The position numbers and the translations under genes were made by a program. From the NCBI RefSeq assembly GCF_031877795.1, contig NC_133935.1, positions 78,944,303 to 79,008,302 of the forward strand: a DNA stretch of 64,000 nucleotides, given 5' to 3'. This DNA is from Strix aluco. Taxonomy: Eukaryota > Chordata > Aves > Strigiformes > Strigidae. The notes beneath the pieces were generated by a model. The model saw nothing but the letters and a program-made list of their open reading frames with translations, did no database searches and was not told the origin of the DNA. Of the stretch, positions 10,731 through 22,779 are shown piece by piece (the stretch's first letter is position 1; every line of letters starts with the position of its first letter).

Positions 10731-12690
10731 ATGAGAAAAGGAGCCTAAATGACATCATGTTATTTGCTTGTGGTAGAAAGTCCCAAAGAATTCCTGGTAG
10801 TATGGAAAGCGCAGTGCTCCTTGTGGTGGTGAAGATGTTCAGTCTCTGTATCAGATCCTGCCTCTGATTTAAAATCAGTTTTCTTTTGAAGAGTAATCTG
10901 ATCCTTGGAGTATCATAAATCAAAATATGGGGAAATTGCTTAGCATGGAGATCTGTGTGGTAGCTATCTGCTCCTGTCATTAAAGAGGAGGCTGGAAATT
11001 AGTTACTTTGCACAATATTGTGGAATACCATGAAGGCTTTGCCAGAAGGACCTAGCTCAATTGACTGAAATATGTTCTTGGAAATATTTCTTCTTTTGCC
11101 ATGTGTTTGATAATCACTACATTGTGCATCTTAAAGTCTCATATATTTCATACAAAGCACATGAAAAAATAAATGTGGTTTTTTTTGTTTCTGCAGCACT
11201 TGTGTGGCACACCAGAAAAAAACGGCAAGAACAGTGAACATATGAGAGGTTAACCTCTTCTTAGGACTACAGTCAGTACAAATGCCCCTTCTTGTGTGGC
11301 CCCAAACTTCTCATATTAGGAGATAACCAACTCTTGCTGAAAGAGACAAAATAGTTTGTCTACAAAGAAAGTAATGTTAAAAGCAACTTCAAGTCTGTAA
11401 CAAAATATCTGCTGATTACAAATTCAGAAGGTTAGTTTTACTTATTTAAGGTTAAAGTCTTGTATACATTAAAGAAAGACACACCTTTGGTGCTGCATAA
11501 ATCACTTCCTTGACTCATTGATTAATCAGACCTTGGTCTGTCTGCCTGTCTAGACCTTGTGTGGGGAGCACAGACTTTGCTGGACTGATGACAGGAAGGT
11601 TCAGTTTCAGGTAAGAAGAGATTTCCCACAACATGATTTTTGTTTATGGTTACAAAACTAGACTTATTGCTTCATTTGATACACTTTTTAATGTAGCTTT
11701 AAAAAAACCAATTTTAACATAAGAAATGGACCAAATAGGGGACCAGGAAGAGATCATAGTCTGTTTTTCAGCTCTCCCACCTTTGAACGTCTTTTATAGC
11801 CTTATGTCTAGTGAGAGGAAAGAAAACCCACTTTCTCTATAGTCCAAACAGAACAGGAGCCAAACACAATTCCTCTGCAGCCTTTGAAAGTGTAGCCTGC
11901 ATGCATATTCAGGTCCCACCAGGCAAATAGAGTTGTGGGTTTTTTTTTTTTTTTGAGGGCTTTGTGTAATTGCAATGATGATGGCCCTCTGTGCAGACTG
12001 TTTTGCCATCAAAAGCTCTGTGGAACATATGGTATCTGCTGATCAAATGGTGCCATTTGCTTACTTTTAATTCTGCAAAACCAGCTTTCCTAGAAGGCAA
12101 ATGCAAAATATAGAAGTTACTAACAAATACATTTTTCCCACCTCCTTCTGCATTGTACAATATCAAAGACACTAAAGTGCAAGCAGTCACTGTGAATGAG
12201 AAATTGTTCCCCACATCTTCCATTCACTTCCCCACCAGTCGTCCTACATCCAACCCTCTCCCACCAGCGCGTCCTCTAATCCGGCATCCTTTGCTCTTGC
12301 CATATAGCTTTTGCAATGTCCCCCACAAGATTTTGCAATCCCTGTGTTTCTAATCCCCTGGATCAGAGCTGAGCTGCATTTGAACTCACTGAAGACATCC
12401 AGTGGTGAGAGTCATCACTTGCTCCCTGGCACAAGCTGTAGAAGTGGCAATCCTCTTGACAGCTTCAGCCCTGCTGATAGCTACAGAAGAGGGTAGGCAG
12501 GGTGTTTGCTTGTACTGGTCCTACATTCACCACCAGACACACAACAGGTGACTATATTAACCACTCAGGAAGCGCTGAGAAAGCCCCAGTAAGGCCATCT
12601 TGCAACCATTTCTTCTCTGTGGGTTTTTAATTTGAGCATTTTAATGCTTTGAAAAGGATAGATGAGATGGAAAATATTTTGAATTCTAGG

Positions 12691-12727
12691 GTTTTTTTGT
12701 TTGTTTGTTTGTTTGTTTGTTTGTTTT
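12691..12727. repeat. (TTTG)n microsatellite
   Basis: About seven perfect GTTT units flanked by T runs. Confidence 0.9.
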
Positions 12728-14284
12728 TTAGCAACAAGAGAATGTTTCTGCCTTTCTGCAGCTTATTCTCTATGCAATGAAGAATGTCCCCACAATTCAT
12801 AATCCACCCAGGCACAGAAACTATGATAACAAATCACAGTTCAAGGTCTTTTCTAAATGCTTCTGTGGGTGAGCAGTTCTCATATCATTATAGACACTAA
12901 CCCCACATCAATATAAATAACTTGCAGCCAAATATTCATCTACCAGCTCACAGTTCTCTGTGCCCAGTGTAACATTTAATGAAATTCACAAAACAATGCC
13001 ACAGAAGTGTGGAAAACAGTCAAAAAGCCAGAGTGCAGAACAGAAATGGTAATGTTCTAGGATTGAACATTCATAATTTCAAGAGAATATTTTCTGTTCT
13101 GGAGGTTAAATGAAATTTTATCATGTGCACCCTCTTAAAAGGTCAGTGTACATAAAAAAGATTGCTATACTTTTTAGATGTTAAAAAACCCCATCTCTGC
13201 TCTTTTTCAAGATGATTAAAAGGCAGAAAGAGAGAAAGGCAGGTATTTTTTGGAAATTATACTTCAGATTTATGAATATATTTTTTCTCAAAAATGTGGT
13301 ATAAAAGTGAGCAAGCACCTAATTCCCCTAGTTTCCAAACAAATCTAAATAATAATGATTTCTTATTAAAATTAGTCTTTGATAAAACATGGCCTCTGAA
13401 TAAATGGGAGTACATCACTTCTGTTGTTTAAAAAAAAAAATAAAAAAATCCCTCTGTCCAAAACCCCAATATATATTTTCTTGTTGAATGCTGTCAACTT
13501 CATCCTCTCTGCTGGCTTTATGTGCTAGCTTTCTAAGACAAAACTGCTCAGAAATAGTTACCATATTTTCAGCTATATTGATAGCTCTGGTGTTTTGGAG
13601 TATTTAAGACATAAAATTGCCTTGAAATGGTCTTTCTGATTACCTTAAAGCGTCATGGTGGAATTAATCCAACAGTCATCTCATCCTAATGAACACATCT
13701 AAAAAGGACCTAATAGATTGTCACCTAAAAATTTATATTTTTCTCCAACAATTATAAGGAAAAAAAAAGGAAAAAAAATTCCACCCAAACAAACAAAAAT
13801 CAACACTTCCCCCTCAAAAGTAACAAAGCAAAGAAACCTGAACAGCCACCACAGGCTCTTGTGATTTAAATATTAATATGGACTGTACCCTGGACTCAGT
13901 CTGACAACAGCATGAATGGACATCACCATGAAGAGGCTTTTATATTCCTTGATAGACTCACTAACTTCTGATTTTTCACTTTGACCCTCTTCCAAAAGTT
14001 TCTACCATATAGCAGGAATGACTAAGCAGGATATGTTAGCCTATACTACCATAAACTGAAAAAAACATTGATTAATACAACCTTGCCCTTACACACTGCT
14101 TTTGGAGCACAAGCTGGGGTCTCTGTGCAGCATCGCACCATGTTGATTTAACTTGCCCCCTCAACAGTCACTACTCTAAATTGCTGCAGCATGACTCTGC
14201 ACTGTGTTGTGGGGGGGCTTTGTCTGGCCACAGGCCTTTTCTGCTCCTGTAAACAACACAGTAAGGGATGCTAAAATGTGTTTT

Positions 14285-14298
14285 CATCCCTCTGGTGG
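14285..14298 (-). promoter_or_regulatory. CTCF-like motif
   Basis: On the minus strand it reads CCACCAGAGGGATG, preceded by TGG. By eye this agrees with about 15 of 17 positions of the vertebrate CTCF core consensus. Motif match only. Confidence 0.35.
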
Positions 14299-14589
14299 CC
14301 ATTGTGAAAATAAACAAATTTTTGAATATTAAAAGCACTATCAAATAATTATTATTTTTAATAACTGCAAAATAATAATGTAGTATCACATTTAAGCAGA
14401 AGAAAATGCAGTAAATTAAATACTGGTTATCTGTATGCCTGAGTTAAAACTACGAGTGGAATATTTCCATTACCTTGATTTTGACAAGGTCCACAGCACA
14501 TTCTTCAAATTCTGATTATTAATAGCACCTTTTAATGCATCTAGCAAATTAAAATGCAGAAAATGCTCATGGTACATTAATCATGCCCA

Positions 14590-15168
14590 GTGGTCTGCAA
14601 ATTTCATCTCTTGTTATTGGAAAGAGGAAAAGACAGTGAGCTACAGCTGTTGCAGCTTATGATGATGATTGACATTATTATGTGCCTTCACAGACATGCT
14701 TTAAATCCTCTTCAGGGAGAGGAAAAATCATCATGGGCTATATGTGTGATTTTGTTTGATATGCTGAATTTCAAACTGACTAGAGATATTCTGAGAGTTT
14801 GTAATTTATATACGAATGCACCCACACTAAACGTAATCCTAGACCGTACTTCTTCAAACACGGCCTTTCAAAGATGTGCAAAAACACTCTCAAAGGCACG
14901 AAAATCTGCAGCTGAATTAACTGACGTTGCAAGGAAAGAGCTGTTTTGTTTCAATGGATTTTCTGGGTGTTGCAATTGGGGAAGTCTACTGAAACAAGTT
15001 ATTCACAATGGCCCTTTAGCTCACAGATGTTCTGAAACAGGATCTGTGACTCACCAAACCATACATGGGTCCAGGATTCTCCTCCTGAAATTAAGTCTGC
15101 TCTTTCTATATATGGATAAGAATCTCAGGAAATCTAGGAACTGGGCAGCTAAGGCTCCTGTGCTCTAA
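14590..15168 (+). other. 192-codon open frame of unknown status
   Basis: An uninterrupted 579-bp ATG-to-stop frame in AT-rich intergenic DNA, the longest non-repeat frame outside SEMA3E exons. The translation has no domain, signal peptide or repeat that I recognise, and starts inside no evident promoter. It could be chance, an exon of an unannotated transcript, or a conserved non-coding element with few stops. I would not annotate a protein from it. Confidence 0.2.
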
Positions 15169-15871
15169 CTACATTCAACTATGCTCAGTCATGCACCTAT
15201 CAGTTCAGCAAATTATGAGCACGTGTGCAAAGGCTTAGAATATATTTCCTGGTTCAACATTACAAGAGAGTCATATCTCAAAGGGGTAAAGTTGTTTTGT
15301 GAAATGGGATTACAATGATGGATTAGATTGATGTTTGGTAAATTTGTTCAGAAACATGTGCGTCACTGTAAAACATTGATTAAATCATAGTGACTAGTAA
15401 CTTTACTTAAGACGCTAGCTCTGCCATTTTTTTGTTTGTAGTGCTAGTCAGATAACTTATTTCCTCAAAAAATTGAAATTTAAAAAAAAAAAAAAATCAC
15501 TCATTACTATTGGAGAAAGTAAGTATCACCCAAAGGCAAGACTTGTCAATCGTGGCTTCATTTACAATAAATACTTGTGTTAACTGGACACAAATTCTCC
15601 TTTAAAAGCAGTAATTTGGTGAACTAAACAGGATTCCAGGTCTGATAGGAACTGCAGACATCCTGCTGGGTTACAGATTTCGAAAAGCTCACTTTCAGTG
15701 CCTCTTACCTGGACAGTGCAGCTTTCAGAGGCATTTGTACCTTCTGGATCCAGAGACATAAAGTTGCCTAAATAACTCCAGCTTCACTGCCCTAAGATAG
15801 ACTAAGGAGATTAATGGACTTTTTAAGAAGGGAAACTGACTGACTTTTTTTAGGGGAAAAGAAAATTTATT

Positions 15872-15900
15872 CCCCCCCCCCCCCCAAAAAAAAAAAAAAA
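15872..15900. repeat. C14-A15 adjacent homopolymers
   Basis: Fourteen C bases directly followed by fifteen A bases and an A-rich tail to about 15926. Confidence 0.9.
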
Positions 15901-15974
15901 GAAAACAAAACAAAAGAAAAAGAGAAACTATAACTATGTTTGTTACGTTAATTCAAGCACTTCTTTAAATATGA

Positions 15975-17070
15975 GTGTTAACTGGCTGCTCATGGCTTGG
16001 ATGGGCATTTGCTTCACTGGGTGAAAAACTGGCTGGACGGCCAGGCCCAAAGATTTGTGGTATTAACAGAGTTCAATCCAGTTGGTGGCGAGTCATGAGT
16101 GGTGTCCCCCAGGGCTCGGTTTTGGGGCCACTCCTGTTTAACATCTTTACTGATGATCTAGACAAGGGGATCGAGTGCACCCTCAGTAAGTTTGCAGATG
16201 ACACCAAGTTGGGTGGGAGTGTTGATCTGCTCGAGGGTAGGGAGGCTCTGCAGAGAGATCTGGACAGGCTGGAGCGATGGGATAAGGCCATGAGCTTCAA
16301 TAAAGCCAAATGCCGGGTGCTGCACTTGGGCCACAACAACCCCCAGCAGCGCTACAGGCTTGGGGAGGAGTGGCTGGAGAGCTGCCAGTCAGAGAGGGAC
16401 CTGCGGGTGTTGATTGACAGCCGGCTGAACATGAGCCAGCAGTGTGCCCAGGTGGCCAAGAAGGCCAATGGCATACTGGCTTGTATCAGAAATAGCGTGG
16501 CCAGCAGGGACAGGGAAGTGATCTTACCCCTGTGCTCGGCACTGGTGAGGCCTCACCTTGATTCCTGTGTTCTTGGGCCCCTCACTACAAAAAGGACATT
16601 GAATTACTCGAGCGTGTCCAGAGAAGGGCAGCGAAGCTGGTGAAGGGTCTGAAGCACATGTCGTACGAGGAGCAGCTGAGGGAACTGGGGTTGTTTAGTC
16701 TGGAGAAGAGGAGACTGAGGGGAGAACTCATCACCCTCTATAACTACCTGAGAGGAGGTTGCAAAGAGCTGGGGATGAGCCTCTTTAACCAAGTAATGAG
16801 TGATAGGACAAGAGGTAATGGCCTCAAGTTGCGCCAGGGAAGGTTTAGACTAGATATTAGGAAATATTTATTTCCAGAAGGGGTTGTTAGGCGTTGGAAT
16901 GGGCTGCCCAGGGCAGTGGTGGAGTCCCCATCCCTGGAGGTGCTTAAGAGTCGGGTTGACATAGCACTGAGGGATATGGTGTAGTTGGGAACTGTTAATG
17001 TCAGGTTGATGGTTGGACTGGATGATCTTCAAGGTCTTTTCCAACCTAGATGATTCTGTGTTTCTGTAAC
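15975..17070 (+). mobile_element. CR1 LINE with recognisable ORF2 end
   Basis: Plus-strand 5'-truncated CR1. ORF2 reads through the reverse-transcriptase core ([16 protein letters not shown], then FADDTK with both catalytic aspartates) and [10 protein letters not shown] frame change near 16565-16640 splits the C-terminus into a second frame ([17 protein letters not shown] ... HWNGLP-like end). It lacks ORF1, the endonuclease and the start of the RT, so it cannot move. The 3' end reads GATGATCTTCAAGGTCTTTT and then a degenerate GATTCTGT tail, a different subfamily from the 22780 copy. Confidence 0.9.
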
Positions 17071-19439
17071 TCTGCTATTCAGGTAACTGGATGTAGGGCA
17101 ATTATTTTTCCCTCTTGCCCACATAAAGAGATCTGTTTCATGCTACAGAAAAGTTGTGTAGATCCTAAAAGCTTATTTTGAGATATACAAACCAGGAATT
17201 TCACAGCAGGCTAGCACTTTCCTGGCTTGATGTCCCAACAGAATCTGAGAGCACAGTAGTTTGTACGAGGTGAGAATAATCTCTTGACAACAAAAGAGCA
17301 AGAGTAAAGCAAAGTAAGTGTTTAGTCCAAGCGATCTGGCTGTCTCTCATCAGGCAGCAGGACAGAGTTCAAAGCTTTATCCAATTTGTTGTTTCTCAGT
17401 GAATTTCCATCAGTTAAAATCTTCTGGGTTTAAGTGACCATGTTCCACTCTCAAAATGCATTCATGAAGCGGACAATGCTCTAATCATAGCTCTCCTAAA
17501 TCTACCTGACATTAACATACTAAATCAACTCATTACCCTGTGCCAGTTTCCCACTTGGCAACCGTATACTAACATCCCCCTGTCTTGATCTGAGATCTCT
17601 GCCCAGTGCACAGTGAAGGGCATCTGTAAATAACAATGTGTGACTAGTGATCTGCACATAATCATATTGTCTTGTAAAAATAAATTATGATAAATAATAC
17701 AGATTATTTCAGTCAAATATGTTTCTTAATTATATTTATAATTTGACCACTTCATGCACATACAAAATACATCAAACTCATAATGAAAAAAAGCAGACAA
17801 TGCCCCCAAATATACAAAGAAGCATTTTAAATAACATTGTCTGTGTACGAGCACATTTGTGCGTATCCTTCCAAAATACATCACTCTTTCTCTTCTTCCA
17901 TAGATGTCATAGCACTCTTTGAACAAGACCTTGTAATTCTGAATTCTCACAGGCATTGCAACCATGAAAGTAGCAAGGCATGAGCTAGAAATTTAAATTT
18001 TAAAAGGTAAATAAAAATTTAATGCAATTCTCCACATGTAACCACTAAAGGGATGGGGAGCTAAAAATACACACTCTAGTATTAAATCAGGAATCCTGAT
18101 ATGCACATCACATGATTTCCACCTGAAATCTCAGAGAATGAGACACAAAGTTATATTTGTTCCATGAGGCTGAGATGCTGTTATTCCTTTCTAATAATCC
18201 ATTAATTGTACATTTGGCACTAGATACTAGCAAATGAATCAGAAAACGTAAAATATAACTTCCATTACCATTGAAAGTAAGTGGACTCCATAATGCATCA
18301 GAAAATTATTTCAATGGTGTTTTAACAGTTTTCCATCAAGGATGCCAGTGAGGATTGTATAGAGGATTAAGTATAAATCAGGAATGCTTGTTCTATGTAT
18401 GTTCTCTCTTCCACAGCCTTCAGTGCTAGCACTTTCCATATAACTGTAAACAAACAGAGGATCCTAACTGCCACTAAGGCCCATTAAACTGTCATGGAAA
18501 ATTGAATTTATCCAGTCTCCTGTATCAGATCAAAGTTAGCAACTGCATGAATTCATACAAGACTGTGCACAGTGTCCAGTCCCATCTCTTAGACAGGCTT
18601 TCTAGCTAAATGAAGTGCAAACCCTCAGATAAATTGATTTGCTTAACACAACTGGCTGACAGAAAGATTTATCTGCTGTTATAGTGACTCAAGGTGAAAC
18701 CCAGTTTTCCTCATCTCCAGCTGCTGACAGTGTGCCCATGGGCTCTTTTCAAACCCTGGGACAGCCTGTTCCTAGAGGAGCAAAGCGAAGCTCGCTGGTC
18801 CTGCCAGCAACTGCCAGATCCTCTCACACACAGCCTGTTTGGCAAACACTGGGTTAGCTCTGATTGCTGCATTTGTTAACACAGCAAACCTAGCAAATCT
18901 CTGTCATCCAGGCTGTTAATTCCCATTAAGTCTAAATTCTGTTTCTTCATTAGAAATTGAAGCTCAGCATGAACCTCTTTGTGGCTGGTGAATCTCTTGT
19001 ATAATTTCTTGGTGGCATCAAAATCTGTATCAGCTTGGCTATTTCCCCTACTGGCATCATGTTCTCATTTGAGGAGTTAACTCATTTGGGACTTACTTGT
19101 GTTTATAAATTTCCTCTCTCTTTTTTTTTTTTTTTTAACTTCCAATGTAAAAAAAAGTCCAACTAAAACTGTAATATCAGATTTCTCAAGTAATGAAATG
19201 CTAGTTTTCCTGCATTTTCTGAATCTGGTTTCCTGTATTTAAAGAAAGATTTTTTTTTTTTAATTTTTATTTTTTTTTTTTTTTAAAGTAAGTCTTGAAA
19301 GACCTAGATTGTAAGCAACTCAGTTTTTTGATCTCCTCTCCTGGTATCACTCACAAGAGCAGCAAAGCACTCCTTTTGACCAGTGATCACATATCAGGAA
19401 AAGATTTACTTGGGGAAGACCCTGAAGCTGTAGAAACAC
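17071..19439. other. SEMA3E downstream flank
   Basis: AT-rich sequence with T/A-rich tracts at 19122-19138 and 19250-19284. The less AT-rich stretch at 18690-18880 has no recognised content. Longer SEMA3E 3' UTR forms could extend into it. Confidence 0.5.
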
Positions 19440-19462
19440 AGCTGCATAATGCTGTTCTTGTT

Positions 19463-19468
19463 TTTAAT
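19463..19468 (-). terminator. Candidate ATTAAA poly(A) signal for SEMA3E
   Basis: ATTAAA on the minus strand, about 1.05 kb after the SEMA3E stop. It is the first AATAAA or ATTAAA hexamer I see below the stop. A T/G-rich stretch follows within about 30 bases. The hexamer is common in AT-rich DNA, so this stays tentative. Confidence 0.3.
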
Positions 19469-19715
19469 CTACACCCTAACTTTTTATGACTGCATTTTAC
19501 CCTAAAAGCATGTTAACAACACCAAGCATTACTTACTTTAAATGTTGTCTTTCCAGTATAAATGACTTCCAACACTGCTTTCTAAATCTGTGGAATTAGC
19601 ACATGGAGACTAGAAGTGTGTGCTGAAAACAAACCAGCTGTGGATCTGGGTAATACTTCTTCGCTATACACATTTCTTCAGAAAACAAATGATAATATCG
19701 GATTTTGCTGTTTTG

Positions 19716-19729
19716 CCACAAGAGGGCAC
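19716..19729 (+). promoter_or_regulatory. CTCF-like motif in the SEMA3E 3' UTR region
   Basis: CCACAAGAGGGCAC, agreeing with about 15 of 17 positions of the CTCF consensus when flanks are included. It lies about 790 bp past the SEMA3E stop codon. Confidence 0.4.
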
Positions 19730-20508
19730 TCCATTAATTCGTGTCATTACTAAGGCAATGTCCATTACTAGAGACAATATAAACTCGTTTTCTATCTAAA
19801 CCATTATTCCAACTTTTTATATAGATAAGTTGAAGAATTTCATTCTGTTTGTGTTCTCAGCATGCATTTGACTTACATCAAGTTACTAGGCAATATGATT
19901 TAGCTGTGAGAGCACACTGTGCTTCATAAATGACTGATAAGACAAAAAATGGTGGGAAGTAAATAAGATTTCCATTCATTACCTTTAGAAATAGCACTAC
20001 ATTGTATTAACACGACTCATTGTTCTCAGTGATAAACCCAGACAGGTCACAATCAAAAGGAAAGATCTTAAGACGTGCCGCTTTCAGAAACATGAGAAAT
20101 TTGTGAACCGAAGAAAAGATGTGTGTTATATTTTTCATCCACTTCTGAATACTTAGCTATTTGAATTTGATAAATATGTCATCATGTGCAACAATATACA
20201 GCGCAAGCATGGTCCACACAGGAAACTGATTCAAGCACTCAAAGTCTGAAGATTGTCACGTCCTCCCTAATGCAAAACTCTGATTTGCATTGACCTATTT
20301 AGAATCAGATAGTTAAGAAGATTTTGTTTAAAATGCTTCTAAACAGTCATCATGAGTGTACAGTATAACTTACCATAGCATTTTCGTTTTCAGTCCCAAT
20401 ATTTTATATAGATAAACCTGTGTCATTTACCAAAACCAAGACTGATTTCTCCCTCTTACTTAAGTCCAAATAAGATTTCACCCACAAACAGTGGATAGAT
20501 TTTGTCCA

Positions 20509-20961
20509 TCAAGAGTCAGCTATGTTCCTGGGCAATCGGTAATGCTCTGGCCTGATCCTTGATTTCTTCTCCTGAGGGTTGGCATATTTCCACTTGGATG
20601 GAGACATTTTCAGCTTTTTTCTCTTCTTATCTGTACACCACACTTTTTCACAGTATTCTTCCACCCTCTGAAAGTTGCTGTAACCTATTAGTTGAAGAAA
20701 TTCCTTGTACCAAGGCTTTGATGCTTGAGGTATACTGCTCTGCATTGGGCATGGCATTTTGTGAGGCATATCCTCCTCATAGTCTTTATTGAACATTTCA
20801 TCTACGCGTTCTTCCTCAACTATTTCCAGGGTGATTTTCCTGACAGTGTGAACAATGCTGTGTTCCACTGTCTGACAAAAATAGGTCCCTGCATCCAGCC
20901 GATGCAGCTTCAGGAATAAGAGGCCAAGGTCCATTTTGATTATTCTGTCATCTGTCTTCAC
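20509..20961 (-). CDS. SEMA3E: SEMA3E last coding exon 17 (Ig domain end and basic tail)
   Basis: Residues 474-623 of the visible part plus a TGA stop at 20511-20509. It starts at the TTTTTCAG acceptor with VKTDDR. The second Ig cysteine lies in LDAGTYFCQTVEH. An acidic hinge follows, then KPWYKEFLQLIGYSNFQRVE and EEYCEKVWC, the cysteine region linked to disulfide dimerisation in class 3 semaphorins. The secreted protein ends in a basic tail (KKRKKLK; KWKYANPQEKK; PEHYRLPR). The tail matches remembered SEMA3E rather than SEMA3A or SEMA3D. SEMA3E acts through plexin-D1 in vascular patterning and axon guidance. Confidence 0.98.
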   Translation of the reverse strand: MKTDDRIIKMDLGLLFLKLHRLDAGTYFCQTVEHSIVHTVRKITLEIVEEERVDEMFNKDYEEDMPHKMPCPMQSSIPQASKPWYKEFLQLIGYSNFQRVEEYCEKVWCTDKKRKKLKMSPSKWKYANPQEKKSRIRPEHYRLPRNIADS

Positions 20962-21619
20962 CTGAAAAACAAATTGATGCAGTTATAGAACACAGGCCTT
21001 TACTATTACATTAAATCAGTGTAATTACTTCTGAACTGTACTTCCATGAATGTAATATTACATTTTGAGAGGAAGATTAGAGATCCACAATCCTTTAATT
21101 CACAGTTTTTAAGTAACAAAAATATTTACTTGAAGTAACAAGAGATTGAGCTGTGAAAGGAAAGCAGTCCAGAGAATCTGGCAAGCATGGAAGAACATAT
21201 AGTGGAACAGATAGTTTCCTGTTTTTGCAGCATGGGTTAGTCACTTGTAGCTAAATCACAAAGGGAAATAAGGTTGAAACATGTAAATAAACTACTGGAT
21301 AGAAAACAAATGAACATAATGCCAGCTGACCTGCAGTAAGTGTCCCTGTGAATTCTCTTACACATTTACAAATGTTTTTGGGGTGACACTCATAGGTATT
21401 TGTATATCTAACTGCAGGACCACTGCATTCTTAAAGCCTCAGTTCCAAGTTTGGTGTTTGAGTTCCCCCTACAGCTCCTGAGAGCTAGGCTATTAACTAC
21501 AAGGCATTCACAGATGCTGGCAAGTAGGGAGCACTGAACTGTCTAATCCAGACAGCAGAAGTGCCCAGGAGAATGGAGTCCTCATCTTTTTATTTAACAG
21601 TAAGGTGCTGAATATTAAA

Positions 21620-22250
21620 CAGAAGAGAAGTACTGGGTAACGAATGTATTGAGAGCACCCCTGAAGAGAAGAACTTGGGGATACTGGTGGATGAAAAATC
21701 AGATGAGAGCTGGCCATGTCCACTTGCAGCCCAAAAACCCAGTCATATCCTGGGCTGCATAACAAGAAGCGTGGCCAGCAGATTGAGGGAGGTGATTCTC
21801 CCATGCTACTCTGCTCTCATGAGACTCCACCTGGAGTACCACATGCAGCTGTGGGGTCCCCAGTACAAGAAGGACATGGACCTGTTAGAGTGGGACTAGA
21901 GGAGGGCATTGAAAATGACCAGAGGGATGGAACACTTCTCTTATGAAGAAAGGCTGAGACAGTTGGAGTTGTTCAGCCTGGAGAAGAGAAGGTTCTGGGG
22001 AGACCTTATTGTGGCCCTTCAATGTATAAAGGGAGCTTATAAAAAAGACAGAGAGAGAGTTTTTACCAGGGCCTGTAGTGATAGGACAGAAGGAAATGGT
22101 TTTAAACTGAAAGACAGTAGATTTATATTGGACAAAAAGAAGAAATTTTTTACGATGAGAGTGGTGAGACACTGGCACAGGTTGCCCAGAGAGGTTGTGG
22201 TTGCCCCATCATTGGAATTGTTCAAGGTCAGGTTCATTCTAGTAATATAA
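21620..22250 (+). mobile_element. CR1 LINE fragment in intron 16
   Basis: Plus-strand (antisense to SEMA3E) CR1 covering the end of ORF2. Segments include EEKNLGILVDEKS-like, CITRSVASRLREVILP and FSLEKRRFWGDLIVALQ in different frames. It is truncated at both ends: the 3' end stops near AAGGTCAGGTTCATTCTAGT without the usual tail. Frameshifted and inactive. Confidence 0.87.
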
Positions 22251-22779
22251 AGACATACTGGAGGGTTAGAGTTTGTTCAAATTTACACTCCTGGTGTCCA
22301 GTATCTGAGTTATTTGGTCTAATGGGATGTGTATATATTAGGACATCCTCCCCACCTCACAGTTTATTACCTTCTTTGAAACACCTGATTAATAGTTCTG
22401 TTGTAAGAATGATTATGCATAGATAGGGATCTTCCAGCTAAATACATGAGGAAATACCAAGTTTCAAAAATTATGCAGATATTTGGAACTTGGACAAAAC
22501 TTCAGGCAAAAATATGCCTGAAGTGGGAATGGCATTCATCTTGCTTAATTTTAGATATTTAAAGAAGAGTGTAGCATCCTTGGTTACTTTTGTATTCAGT
22601 GGTTTACCAGTCATTATTTACCTGACCAAATGATACTGTCTAGTTCAGCATGAGGTGATACTACTGGCTATAACTGCAACACCATCTAGTCTGACTTCAA
22701 AGGCAGCCCACACTGATTAACACCTAGGTAGATCTCCCCACATTTTCTATCAGATGAGTCCCACTCCAGAGATCTGCAG

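Larger units (their letters stand above)
10731..15970. other. Downstream flank, no supported gene
   Basis: A 5.2-kb AT-rich stretch with simple repeats at 12691-12727 and 15872-15900, a CTCF-like motif at 14285-14298 and an unusually long chance or unknown open frame at 14590-15168. No mobile element recognised. Confidence 0.55.
19440..20508 (-). other. SEMA3E: Probable SEMA3E 3' UTR (end uncertain)
   Basis: Sequence following the stop codon on the minus strand. On that strand the first polyadenylation-type hexamer after the stop is ATTAAA at 19468-19463, followed by a TGTGTTT-containing stretch. That would give a 3' UTR of about 1 kb. Further A-rich signals follow at 19258-19271, so longer forms are possible. 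No reading frame of interest is present. The end is a guess from motifs only. Confidence 0.35.

Noticed and set aside
16073-16984. Minus-strand and second plus-strand open frames around 16 kb
   Set aside because: They are shadows or frameshifted continuation of CR1 ORF2, not host genes.
1-20508. Search for the next gene downstream (PCLO is the neighbour in human)
   Set aside because: No exon with recognisable coding sequence was seen in the left 20 kb; the neighbour must lie further away.
20559-20919. Plus-strand open frames opposite the last SEMA3E exon
   Set aside because: Antisense shadows of a strongly conserved coding exon.
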